DNA of 64,000 nucleotides from an uncultured Clostridia bacterium (GTDB taxonomy: Bacteria > Bacillota > Clostridia > UMGS1810), in NCBI GenBank assembly GCA_934500875.1, contig CAKSTL010000008.1, forward strand, positions 68,495-132,494, in the 5' to 3' direction. The number at the start of each line of letters is the position of its first letter. The first letter of the stretch is position 1. A model generated the notes under the pieces. The model was not told the DNA's origin. It saw only the letters and a program-made list of their open reading frames with translations, and did not search any database. A program made the translations under genes and the position numbers. Positions 44,154 through 53,363 of the stretch are shown piece by piece.

Positions 44154-44957
44154 TTACATAATATATTTCTTTGGTGTAACGCCGATGAAACGGGTAAATA
44201 ATTTATAAAAGTAGCATATGTCCGGAATGTTTACTGCGTCAGCCGCCTCGGAAATGCTGTATTCGCCGCTCCTTAGCAGGTCACAGGATTTTTTTATCCG
44301 CAAATAGTTTTTGTATGTAATTGGGGACATATTTTTATATTTTTTAAACAATTTTCTAAAATTGCCCTCGCTTGTATCACATATTTTGGCAAGGTCACCT
44401 ACTGTAACATCTTCGAGATAGTTATTTTCAAGATAGAGTATCCCTTTATAAATTGTATGATGAGCCTCCCTTGTGCGATTTCTTACACTGTCTTTTGAAA
44501 GACTGTACAAAATCTTATATAGTTCGGACAGTACTTCAAGTTTATAACCAATGAAACCCTTAATCCATATATTATATATTTTTTTGAACATATCAAGGTA
44601 ATAGTCATTCTTGTCCGTTGCCGCAATGCAAATTCTATCAGGAAGGTTGACATATACCTCGTCGAGCTGAAAATTAACGGATATATATTTTCCCGTACCG
44701 CCGGCAAGCCACTTGGATTTATACGTAATGTCGTTAGGAAGATATGCAATGCACCCGGACGGCACGCACACTTCGCTCTCAGTTCCTTCATCAAAAATAA
44801 TTGTCCCATTTATTACATAAAAAAATAGTGAGAACGGTTTGTCATTTTTTTCGCAGACGTATATATGAGGTGTTTCAACAGTTCCCCAAAACACTCCGAA
44901 GTTATATCGACGTCCTATGTCTGTCTTAGTTTCTTTTACAAAAAATTGCTCGTTCAT
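44154..44957 (-). CDS. AraC-family regulator, copy 2 of a paralogous pair
   Basis: About 267 residues from ATG 44957 with GGGCGGTGG upstream. It aligns over the full length with the regulator at 34539-35342. Shared blocks include YLPNDITYKSKW, GYKLEVLSELYKILYSL, CDTSEGNFRKLFKK and ISEAADAVNIPDICYFYKLF. Cupin-type sensor and AraC DNA-binding domain are intact. The two copies bracket the sugar operon, so either both respond to related sugars or copy 2 controls a now-lost neighbour. Confidence 0.9.
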   Translation of the reverse strand: MNEQFFVKETKTDIGRRYNFGVFWGTVETPHIYVCEKNDKPFSLFFYVINGTIIFDEGTESEVCVPSGCIAYLPNDITYKSKWLAGGTGKYISVNFQLDEVYVNLPDRICIAATDKNDYYLDMFKKIYNIWIKGFIGYKLEVLSELYKILYSLSKDSVRNRTREAHHTIYKGILYLENNYLEDVTVGDLAKICDTSEGNFRKLFKKYKNMSPITYKNYLRIKKSCDLLRSGEYSISEAADAVNIPDICYFYKLFTRFIGVTPKKYIM

Positions 44958-45296
44958 TATTCCACCGCCCAAAAAACTGTTATAATTATATTATACAATA
45001 AATATTTTTGTGTTTATCAAGGGCAAATACTAATTTGCTTTGCAATATTGTCTGTGTTGCTGGAAAGGTAATACAATAACAAGAAGTGAAATAATGCAGA
45101 AAAAACTGCTGATAGGCAGAAATTTGCATAATTATGATTTTTGATAGAAACTTAAATTTGTTTTAGCATTTCCTTTGAGGGGCAATCATTTATTCGCTGT
45201 GTGTCAGTTTGTTTCGCAGATGTTTTTAACATACCATTACATCTATCAATCCCAAAAATGTGTAACACATAGTGCACTTTTGTTCGAACATACATT
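44958..45296. other. Intergenic gap without recognised gene
   Basis: 339 AT-rich bases between two minus-strand AraC genes. The first part holds AT-rich -10-like hexamers for AraC copy 2. I see no RNA gene, repeat or convincing open frame. Confidence 0.4.
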
Positions 45297-46196
45297 TCAA
45301 GGTAAATTAACGTATGCACTCCTGTATTTGCTTGGTGAACAAACGTATTTTTGTTTTAAAAGCATTTGTGAGGTGGTACGATGAGCTGAAACCGCATATT
45401 TCGGCAATAGACGAAATGTTGTATGTCCTTTTTAACAAATACTCCTTTGCCTTTTCGAGTCGGTAATTTAGAAGGTATTTGTGAAGTGTCAAACCTGTGT
45501 ATTTAAGCATCAACTTATTTAGATGATAGGGGTGGTAGCTGACTGTTTTCGCAATATCCTCGTTGCTTATATTTTCGAAGTAATTGTCCTGAATATATTT
45601 TATGACTGTTTCTATTTTCCCCAAAACACTTGTTGATGCAAACATAGAATTTTGCAGCATATCTATAATTAAATCTTTTAAAAGAGCGGAACAACGCTCG
45701 GAAAAATACGCTTCTCTTTTAGTAAATACATTAACAATTCTGTTGATTTTTTCTTTAAATTCACCTGCGCCTGATATTATTGGCGGTTTGCCGAGTGCGT
45801 CGGTGTCGTCAAAATCAATATTTTCTAACACACAATTTTTATTAAAGTCGGAAATGCAGACTGTGGATATGCTGTCCGTAATATTGCAGTTTGGATATGT
45901 ATAATCAAAATTCACGGCAATCATTTTTAATGGTTTTCTGTTTCAAATTTGTATATGCAACCGCTCGGCCAAAGAAGTATGTCGTTTTTGGATAGATTGT
46001 ATTCCTCGTTGTTTATATGAAGAAGCGCTTTACCGCCTAGTACATAAAAGAGACGGCAGTCATAACTTGACGAATACTCAGTGTTGTTAAAAATTTGTAT
46101 TGTCATAGCATAACGTACGAATGGATTTGAGTTGCAAAATTTCATATAATCACCATATGTTTGTTTTTTTGTATTTTTTTGATTTGTTTCGTGCAT
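45297..46196 (-). pseudogene. AraC-family regulator with two single-base frameshifts
   Basis: From ATG 46196 an N-terminal cupin part runs to FETENH and stops (TAA at 45929). One missing A in the run at 45934-45937 would join it to the downstream frame as FETEKPLKMIAVNFD. That frame carries the AraC domain up to NAFKTK. There an extra A (about 45351-45355) throws it out again; corrected, it ends normally as SPSKYRSAY and stops at 45297. Both lesions are in A-runs, so either recent inactivation or sequencing error fits. Confidence 0.8.
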
Positions 46197-46254
46197 TCAT
46201 TATACAACAGATAAATGATAAAATTAATATGTAAATGTGATATATTTGGTGGTG

Positions 46255-46711
46255 TTGAAATTGAAATTTTCAGTTAGGTATCAGATGTGAGGAAATGATG
46301 AATTTATTGACGCGGTTATAAAATACAAGTCAAAAATTGAGGAAGTATATTTTTCGTGGGGCGATTTTGCAAACGGCAGAAATCTGCAAATTCAGCAGGC
46401 GGATCCTACGCCGTATTTTGATGGTTATTATATGAAACGTGAGTTTAACCGTGATTTTAATGCCATAAAAAAGCTTAAAAATTGGTATGACGAAAACGGG
46501 AAAAGTCTGCACATTCTTGCAAACAGCGGTTGTCTTAATCACTGCTCGGCGCACATGTTTCATGATAATTTGGTATCGCACGAGAGTGAAATTTCAAAAA
46601 TGGACAACTGCTATGAATTTCCTGCCGAATACGCAGTGGGGATATTCGCCCTGTCTTTGCGGAAGAAAATGCGATATTGCGTGCTATAGGCACATTGTGG
46701 GGGAGTTTTGA
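46255..46711 (+). pseudogene. Mosaic: U32-peptidase-like fragment joined to an Fe-S reductase C-terminus
   Basis: Starting at TTG 46255 or 46261, the frame reads KFSVRYQM, meets TGA (46288), continues in frame with a KYKSKIEEVYFSWGDFANGR segment, then jumps over a missing middle to MKREFNRDFNAIKKLK and ILANSGCLNHCSAHMFHDNL, which look like a U32-peptidase-like family. Near 46,620 a second frame takes over with NTQWGYSPCLCGRKCDIACYRH, an Fe-S-type C-terminus like that of epoxyqueuosine-reductase-like proteins, ending at 46711. Two unrelated genes have been fused by deletion. Confidence 0.7.
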
Positions 46712-46712
46712 T

Positions 46713-47096
46713 ATGAGAGATAAAATTATTGAAATCGCAAAACAAAACGGAGCCGATGTTGTCGGTTTTGCACCTGCAAGCCGTTTTGACAAAGACGACG
46801 CAGTGTTTAAAATTATGCCCGAAACAAAAACGGTAATCGGACTGGGATTTAGGATTCTCAGGGGAATTTACCGCGGAATAGAGGAGGGCAGTACATATTA
46901 TCAGTACACCACAATGGCGGTGGAAAATATGGAAGAAACAATTATGCCTATGGCGCAGCTTAAAGCAGCTATGGAGCTTGAAAAAGACGGGTATATTGCA
47001 CTTCCCCAGCGCAGACATCAGCAGATAATGGCGGAGCACGACAGTAAACTGGGAAATACCATAAAATATTTTATAATAAATACGCAGTTAGATTAG
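46713..47096 (+). pseudogene. Truncated epoxyqueuosine-reductase-like Fe-S protein
   Basis: From ATG 46713 the frame reads RDKIIEIAKQNGADVVGFAP, PETKTVIGLGFRILRGIYRG and LPQRRHQQIMAEHD, the N-terminal domain of QueG-like [4Fe-4S] reductases. After about 115 residues it loses similarity and stops. The Fe-S ligands and the rest are absent. It directly follows the C-terminal piece of a similar protein, so a tandem pair was probably deleted in the middle. Confidence 0.65.
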
Positions 47097-47189
47097 ACGA
47101 GATGGTGAGGCATACTAAAAAATAGATATCATGTTGATGACTTATCAAGTGAACAAAGGGTCACCTCATCAATGTTGTAACGAACTTTG
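47097..47189. other. Short gap before tandem repeats
   Basis: About 90 bases between the truncated reductase and the repeat pair. Nothing is recognised. Confidence 0.3.
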
Positions 47190-47562
47190 CTCCATTCTGA
47201 TTTTTCTTTACAAAAAAATCAATCATACGCGTCATCGTTCTTCCCTTTTCGCAAAAAGGCATGCTCGGCTCGCCTGTTCGCTTGCAAGCGTACTCACAGA
47301 TGGCTCACTGCCGCTACCACCTTTTGGCGATTATGCCTGCGGCGCAGATATCTCAATGGTTCGCCTTTCCCAGCGTCGGAATGGACTTCGCTCCATTCTG
47401 ATTTTTCTTTACAAAAAAATCAATCATACGCGTCATCGTTCTTCCCTTTTCGCAAAAGGGCACGCTCGGCTCGCCTGTTCGCTTGCGAGCGCACTCACGA
47501 CGGCTCTCGGTCGCTGCCACCTTTTTGCGGGTGAGCGCCATACGGCGCAAGGGGAAATGTTC
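47190..47562 (+). repeat. Two tandem copies (B and C) of the hairpin-headed repeat
   Basis: Copy B starts at 47190 and copy C at 47391, a period of 201 bases. The first 65 or so bases, from CTCCATTCTG through the hairpin GATTTTT/AAAAATC to CCCTTTTCGCAAAA, are identical in the two. The rest (GCTCGGCTCGCCTGTTCGCT, a GCTGCCACC core and TTTTGCGGG) varies. Copy A at about 9,303-9,470 has the same order of blocks. Open frames across the repeats share an ARSARLFAC-like peptide in all copies, but the frames are probably not genes. Confidence 0.75.
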
Positions 47563-47646
47563 TGACGTTTCTCATTTACAAAAAGGGTATAAGACACAAA
47601 AAATATACCGATTATGTAAAAATTTTGCGGAATATGACACTAAGTA

Positions 47647-47674
47647 TTGAATTTAATTTTAATAGTAGTATAAT
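47647..47674 (+). promoter_or_regulatory. Promoter of SLH-transglutaminase gene
   Basis: TTGAAT (47647-47652), 16 bases, TATAAT (47669-47674). A small hairpin CTTAAGC/GCTTAAG lies directly before the AAGGGGGAAG ribosome site. Confidence 0.65.
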
Positions 47675-47737
47675 TTTAAATGTAGGTTTACAATAAAATA
47701 TAAATATATTTTAAGCTTTGCTTAAGGGGGAAGAAAA

Positions 47738-50533
47738 GTGAAAACAAAAAAACTGTTATGCGGCATTCTTGCAGCCCTGATGATTATATCTGCAATACCG
47801 TTTTCGGCGTTTGCGGCAAGTATTGTTTCAATTGTCAGGCTGACAATTGATGAGCCGAAGGCAGGAGAAAAACCTGCGCTTACGGCGTCATTGCCGAAAA
47901 CTGCAAGCACACAGGTGCTTAGTGTTAAATGGTCGCCTTCTGATACGGTTTTTAAGGAAAACGGCGAATATACCGTTACAGTTGAAGTCGGTATGAAACA
48001 GGGTGAGAAAAAAGTTTTTAACGACGTGGGCAAAATGACGGTAAAGGTTAACGGCAACAAGACAGACGCTGTTACGAAAAACGACAATACAGTCACCGTA
48101 AACTATACTTGGAATTTGGGAAGCAGTAAATCAGAAACAACGGTGAATATTCCGAAAAAAAGCGAAAACACAAGTGTTTCGGGCAGCAAATTTTCTGACG
48201 TTAAAGACGGCGATTATTACGCTGACGCCGTTAAATGGGCGGTAGATAAAAAAATTACTTCGGGAACTTCGTCAACAACTTTTTCGCCGAATGATACCTG
48301 CACACGTGCGCAGATACTTACATTTTTGTGGCGTGCTGTCGGCAGCCCGAAGTACAACTCATTTATGGCGTTTGAAGATGTAATCTCCACCGATTACTTT
48401 TTTGATGCGGCAACCTGGGCGAAGGGCAACGATATGGTTTCGGGCAGTAAATTTGACGCAGAAACACCCTGCACAAGGGCGTATACCGTTACATATCTTT
48501 GGAAAAATGCCGGAAGCCCCAAAACCGAGGTTTCAAACGCGTTTTCGGATGTTGACGCAAATGCAGACTATGCACAGGCAGTGGCTTGGGCGGTTAAAAA
48601 CGGCGTGACAAGCGGAACTTCGGCAACGACGTTTTCGCCGAACGATACCTGCACAAGAGGGCAGATTGTGACATTTTTGAACCGTGCGCTGTCTTCGGCC
48701 GATAATACAGTTTCCAAAGATGACGGCACCGTAAAAGAAGAGCCTGTGAAAAATGATAATCAGCAGACCGAAACAAAGACGCCGGAGACAACCGAAAAGG
48801 ATACCGAAAAGAATACGGAAAAGAATACAGAAAATAATACAGAAAAAAATACAGAGAAGAATACAGGAAAACAGACGGAAACGGTAAATCCCACAAATGA
48901 CGAGCTGGACAATGTAGAAAACTGGAGAAAGCCGGGTGTGTTTACAAACACAAGACCTGAATATGACACGGCGGTATATGAAGCAAGAATTAAAGAAGTG
49001 TTGAAAGAGGCGCTCGGAGATAATATGGGCGCAAGTATGACAGACATACAAAAGGCGCTCGCTCTGCATGAATGGCTTGTACTCCATTGCCAGTATGACG
49101 AAACGAAAAAAAGAAAATATGCGTACAGCGAATACGGAGCTATTGTTGAGGGTCTTGCCGTTTGCCAGGGATATACTATTGCTTATAACGATTTGCTCAC
49201 AAGGGTAGGCATTGAAGCGGAATACGTGGTAGGCTGGGCAGAACAGCCGCAAACGACGCCTCAAAGACATTCATGGAGCCGTGTTACCATTGACGGAAAG
49301 AGATACTTTGTAGATGTTACGTGGGACGATATGACGCCTGATACAAAAGGCAGAGTAACGCACGGCTTCTTTATGGTGAGCGACAAAAAGATGTATTACC
49401 ATACACGATATAATGTTCACTGCACCGATACGACCTACGACGATAGTCTGCTTCGGGAATTGGAAACACCGCTTTTCTGGAATGAGAAAGAGAAAAAATT
49501 CTACTATGTTGACACATACAGCGTAAAAATGACCTCCGATTTTTCAGAAGAGATTACGCCTACAAAGACAAAAAATGAATTTGGTCCCGATTGCGCAGTT
49601 ATGACCGACGACCAAAAATATATCGCTTACTTCAAACCGACAAACTATACAAGCGAATATCCGCTTTATCTGTATTCCGTTGATACAGACGAATATTTCA
49701 CATATAAGATTAAGGACGTTAAAAACGTTATATTCTGCGGAATGAGATTGGACGGCTACAATGTTGAGGTTGTAAGGGACTATTATAAAAACAGCGCTCC
49801 TTATATGACGAAGGTTATTGAATCTGTTCCGATTCCGAAAAACTTTCAAAAGCGCAGCGTAATCTTTGACCAAAATTACAGCGGCGTGAAAACGGCAAGC
49901 TGCGAATATCTGAATAACTACTGGACAAACGGCGAAGGTTCGTTTGAAGAACCGAAGAGAAGCGGATTTACTTTCGACGGCTGGTATACCCAAAAAGACG
50001 GCTGCGAAAAGATTGAAAAATTTGAGGATATTCCGGCAGGCTGCACAACGCTTTATGCGCACTGGTGGGGTGCTTGGAGCATTTCTGAAGAACCCACGCT
50101 GACCGAGAGCGGAAAGATTGTCCGTTCGCTTGACGGCTATCCTGACGTAACGGAGGAAAAAGAAGTTCCGTGCTTATCGGATACTTCGGTTTGGAAAAAA
50201 TCATCTTACAAAGCTGCGACAACAACAAAAGAGGGCTGGCAAAGATACACTTCGGAATACGGTGATGTAAAGGTAATGATTCCGAAGGAAGAGCTTAAAT
50301 ACGGTATTGTTTATAAAGAAGGATATGTTTTCATTACCGTTTTGGAGGAAGCAACCTATACGGTTAGATTTAAATCGGCAGATGCCGAAACACAAATGAA
50401 AGTAACTTCAAACGGTGCAGGCGAATTCAGAGTGTTATATCCGAAAACCTTCACACCGAGCGGAACTATTAATGCAACACTGTATGACAGCGATATGAAC
50501 GAAATCTGCTCAATCGAATATGAAGTAAAATAA
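47738..50533 (+). CDS. Secreted SLH-domain surface protein with transglutaminase-like domain
   Basis: 931 residues from GTG 47738. Signal peptide (about 1-27, cut after FSAFA). A beta-type domain (about 28-140) precedes three SLH motifs (about 149-320: FSDVKDGDYYADAVKWA, FEDV-D-FFDAATWA, FSDVDANADYAQAVAWA). A 50-residue linker of TEKNTEK-type repeats follows. The transglutaminase-like/CYK3 domain has the triad Cys in LAVCQGYTIA, His in RHSWSR and Asp in FVDVTWDD. Further on is an unclassified beta region and one Listeria-Bacteroides-type repeat (GFTFDGWYTQKDG, then LYAHW). SLH motifs anchor it to cell-wall pyruvylated polymer. Whether it cross-links or cleaves peptides outside the cell is unknown. 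Confidence 0.9.
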   Translation: MKTKKLLCGILAALMIISAIPFSAFAASIVSIVRLTIDEPKAGEKPALTASLPKTASTQVLSVKWSPSDTVFKENGEYTVTVEVGMKQGEKKVFNDVGKMTVKVNGNKTDAVTKNDNTVTVNYTWNLGSSKSETTVNIPKKSENTSVSGSKFSDVKDGDYYADAVKWAVDKKITSGTSSTTFSPNDTCTRAQILTFLWRAVGSPKYNSFMAFEDVISTDYFFDAATWAKGNDMVSGSKFDAETPCTRAYTVTYLWKNAGSPKTEVSNAFSDVDANADYAQAVAWAVKNGVTSGTSATTFSPNDTCTRGQIVTFLNRALSSADNTVSKDDGTVKEEPVKNDNQQTETKTPETTEKDTEKNTEKNTENNTEKNTEKNTGKQTETVNPTNDELDNVENWRKPGVFTNTRPEYDTAVYEARIKEVLKEALGDNMGASMTDIQKALALHEWLVLHCQYDETKKRKYAYSEYGAIVEGLAVCQGYTIAYNDLLTRVGIEAEYVVGWAEQPQTTPQRHSWSRVTIDGKRYFVDVTWDDMTPDTKGRVTHGFFMVSDKKMYYHTRYNVHCTDTTYDDSLLRELETPLFWNEKEKKFYYVDTYSVKMTSDFSEEITPTKTKNEFGPDCAVMTDDQKYIAYFKPTNYTSEYPLYLYSVDTDEYFTYKIKDVKNVIFCGMRLDGYNVEVVRDYYKNSAPYMTKVIESVPIPKNFQKRSVIFDQNYSGVKTASCEYLNNYWTNGEGSFEEPKRSGFTFDGWYTQKDGCEKIEKFEDIPAGCTTLYAHWWGAWSISEEPTLTESGKIVRSLDGYPDVTEEKEVPCLSDTSVWKKSSYKAATTTKEGWQRYTSEYGDVKVMIPKEELKYGIVYKEGYVFITVLEEATYTVRFKSADAETQMKVTSNGAGEFRVLYPKTFTPSGTINATLYDSDMNEICSIEYEVK

Positions 50534-50544
50534 AGAAAAAAACA

Positions 50545-50586
50545 AAACAACCACGGTATTAAATAGTACCGTGGCTGTTTTTTGTT
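50545..50586 (+). terminator. Terminator after SLH gene
   Basis: CCACGGTA (50551-50558) pairs with TACCGTGG (50567-50574), followed by a T-rich CTGTTTTTTG run. Confidence 0.88.
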
Positions 50587-50626
50587 ATGCGAAAAACGGT
50601 AATCAAACGCCATAAGTTTTATTTGT

Positions 50627-52030
50627 TTATCTGATATCGAACATTGTAAGATATTCTTTTGTGTTGTCAATCATCTCTTTAAACAATGCTTTTGCATCAT
50701 TTATTGAGAGCTTTCCGAGAAGCGGGTCTGAGATGAACGCACAGAATATTTTGTCAAGATTTCTCTCGTGTATGCCCTCTTCGGCAAGCTCCTGTTCGCC
50801 GACGATACGGGATACAAGAGTGTATATTTCTTTCGGAATGTTTCCTGCCGCAACGGGTGTAACCGTACCGCTTCTGAACACTGCGTTGGTTTCTACCACT
50901 GCGCCGAGCGGAAGGTTCGGAATTTGTCCGATGTTGGGGATATTGACGTTTGTGACAAGGTCGCAAAGTCCCAAAATGGCACGAATCTGATGTACGCCTT
51001 CTTCGCCTGTGCCTTCGATTTTAATTTCTTTTTCGCCGCTTATCATTTTTCGGCTGTTTTCAAGACGTTCCTTAAGATTTTCTTTTCTGAACGATACAGG
51101 TGTGAGCGCAAAGTGCATTTCGGCTACTCTTTCGGGATTTTTAAGATACCATTCGCCGTTGCAGAACTCTGCAAGGTGACGGTCGCCGGCAGCCGCAATC
51201 CAGCCGTAGCGCAAAAACAGGTCCATTTTAACCTTTTCTTCTGACACAAACATATTGTTCATCCAGTTTTTGTCTACATTTCCGCTCTTGCCGTAACCCG
51301 TTTCGGCATATTTTTCGCAAAATTCACGGTAAAGCGGGAAAAGGTCGATATTTTTGTATTTTGCCTCGGTAAGCCAGGTAAAATGGTTTACCGACACGGG
51401 ATTAACTTTAATTTTGCTTCTGTCGTTTACCTTTATTCCTCTTGTTTCTTCAAGAACCTTCATAAGAACTTTCTGCGTGCCGAAAACTTCGTGGCAGCAG
51501 CCGAACGCCTTGATTTTAGGAAATACTCTGTAGAGTGTTTTTACGCAGAGCGTCATAGGATTGGTGTAGTTTATAACCCACGCTTCGGGGCAGTATTTTT
51601 CAATGCACTCCGCAAAATACTCGTACATAGGTATTGTGCGCATTGCTCTTATAATTCCGCCCGGTCCGGTGGTGTCGCCAACGGGCTGATAAACGCCGTA
51701 TTTTTCGGGTGTATGAACGTCCGATTCCATTTCGTCAAACGTTGCAGGAAGAATTGATATTATAACAAAATCCGCACCCTTAAGCGCCTCGTCAATGCCC
51801 TCGACAGCGTGATAATTCCAGATTGATTTTGTCTCTTTTAAATTTTTGTATTTGTTTCCTATTATTTCGTTGTGCTGTGCAGCTTCAAGGTCGATATCGT
51901 AAAGATACACATCACCCGAAATATCCTCGCTCGTTGCAAGGTCGCTCATAAATCCCCATGCCCAGCCTCTTGAGCCGCCGCCTATGTAAGCAATTTTAAT
52001 ATCGCTTACCTTATTGTCCGTATACTTCAA
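50627..52030 (-). CDS. lplD: GH4 alpha-galacturonidase (LplD-like)
   Basis: About 467 residues; the start is uncertain among TTG codons. I chose TTG 52030 because GGGGG lies 8 bases upstream, while TTG 52045 lies before it. The NAD-binding motif is IAYIGGGSRGWAWGFMSDL. Metal and substrate motifs are VINYTNPM, GCCHEVFGTQ and the VNHFTW His. Similarity to B. subtilis LplD extends over the whole protein (ADFVIISILPATFDEME, GDTTGPGGIIRAMR). GH4 enzymes use NAD and Mn2+ with redox-elimination chemistry; LplD acts on alpha-galacturonides, fitting pectin use. It is a single gene with no visible partner. Confidence 0.82.
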   Translation of the reverse strand: MKYTDNKVSDIKIAYIGGGSRGWAWGFMSDLATSEDISGDVYLYDIDLEAAQHNEIIGNKYKNLKETKSIWNYHAVEGIDEALKGADFVIISILPATFDEMESDVHTPEKYGVYQPVGDTTGPGGIIRAMRTIPMYEYFAECIEKYCPEAWVINYTNPMTLCVKTLYRVFPKIKAFGCCHEVFGTQKVLMKVLEETRGIKVNDRSKIKVNPVSVNHFTWLTEAKYKNIDLFPLYREFCEKYAETGYGKSGNVDKNWMNNMFVSEEKVKMDLFLRYGWIAAAGDRHLAEFCNGEWYLKNPERVAEMHFALTPVSFRKENLKERLENSRKMISGEKEIKIEGTGEEGVHQIRAILGLCDLVTNVNIPNIGQIPNLPLGAVVETNAVFRSGTVTPVAAGNIPKEIYTLVSRIVGEQELAEEGIHERNLDKIFCAFISDPLLGKLSINDAKALFKEMIDNTKEYLTMFDIR

Positions 52031-52045
52031 TTTCAAAACCCCCAA

Positions 52046-52361
52046 TTTATTAAAATTGATTCTTTATATTTGAATTATACAGCATTATTATAAAGTTTTC
52101 ATTAAATATATTGCTCATATAAGCAAAAACACGAAAATATTGATAAAATTTGTGCGCGGAATTTTTTTAGGTATCGGGGAGCGATTGCAATAAGGCGATT
52201 GCTCACAATAAAATAAAGCGCCGTACCAAAGCCGCTCTGCGATAAAATATTTTTTGGAATAGCGGGCAAGTATTATAAGCTCAGTGCCGGCGAACAAGAA
52301 AGACAGTAAACTTTTAAAATGCAGGGCATATCGGGTTCGGCTCTCTGATGATGGTAAGTTT
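52046..52361. other. Intergenic gap without recognised gene
   Basis: 316 bases between the GH4 start and the broken AraC gene. It holds short open stretches on both strands, none with a start, ribosome site or family motif. I see nothing to call. Confidence 0.35.
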
Positions 52362-53227
52362 CTAATAAAAAGTTTTCGTCTGCGCAAGCTTTCTGTATTG
52401 TGCAGGCGTTTTTTTATACCTTGCACGAAATATTCTGTTAAAACACGAAATGCTGTTAAACCCACATTCCGCCGAGATATCAAGAACGGTTCTGTCTGTG
52501 GTTTTTAAAAGATTTTCTGCGGCGTCAAGACGGCGCATATTGACATATGAATGAAAGGTCTGACCCGTCTGTTTCAAAAAAAGCCTTCCGAGATATTTTT
52601 CGTTCATAAAATAAAGCTCCGACATTTTTTTTAGCGTCAGCGCACGGTCAAAATATTCGTCGGCATAAAGGCACAAATCCTCTGTTATTTTACTGTGATG
52701 ACCGCTGTATGTTATATTTTTGCGGTTTTTGTAATACATAAGCTTTATAAATTCATCTGCTATTCGGGCAGTTTTGAGCATAAAGCTTTTATCCGCATTT
52801 TTTATATTTGCAAATTCTTTTGACAGTTTTTCAAAATCGACGCCCGTCATTTTGCAGGTGATTTCTGCCTTTTTTGCGGTTTCAGATATATTTTCGGTCT
52901 ATTTCCCAAAAACAGTATACATTCGGTTTTTTCGTTCAAATTAATGGGATAAACAAGCTCCAGAAGGCCGTAAGGGCACACCCCGAAAAACGCTTTGCCT
53001 CTTTTTATTGCCATTTTGCACACGGTTTTTTTGCACGAGGTGCAAAGCCCGAATCCTTTTTCGGTTGTTTTTGCAATGTCGCAAAATTTAAGCGTGTGTT
53101 TGCGGAAGGTGCGCTCAATATCAAACGGCGGACAGGATAAAATTCCTGTAACATTATGCATATTAATCAGCAAACCGCTGCATGACGAAAGATATTGCAA
53201 AAGCGTATTAAGGTTCACAAAAAACAC
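52362..53227 (-). pseudogene. AraC regulator with PocR-like Cys domain, frameshifted
   Basis: The N-terminal half (from ATG 53227) has FCDIAKTTEKGFGLCTSCKK, FGVCPYGLLELVYPI and ECILFLGNRP, typical of the PocR ligand-binding domain. It then goes out of frame. One missing base near 52,896 would join GNRP to ENISETAKKAE and the downstream frame, which holds a full AraC domain (LKKMSELYFMNEKYLGRLFL, CGFNSISCFNRIFR). The two halves cover a complete gene of about 288 codons. It is divergent from the FAD oxidoreductase at 53364, which is also frameshifted. An artefact of sequencing cannot be excluded. Confidence 0.8.
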
Positions 53228-53363
53228 CTCAAATTTTCCGAAATTTATTAAAGTATATCATAAATGTATCGTTTGTGCAATAAAATGTTTAGTTTGTGAT
53301 AGCAAAAATATGATATTTTTTGTAAAATTGTATAAAGAAAATTTTTTTAAGAGGGTGTGCAAT

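Noticed and set aside
47131..47565. 144-residue protein across the tandem repeats
   Set aside because: It is made of two repeat units, has no ribosome site and is matched by equally open frames on the other strand.
48760..48900. CRISPR array or VNTR in the SLH gene linker
   Set aside because: The repeats are 9-18 base coding repeats of one low-complexity protein linker, without spacers. No CRISPR array is seen anywhere in the window.
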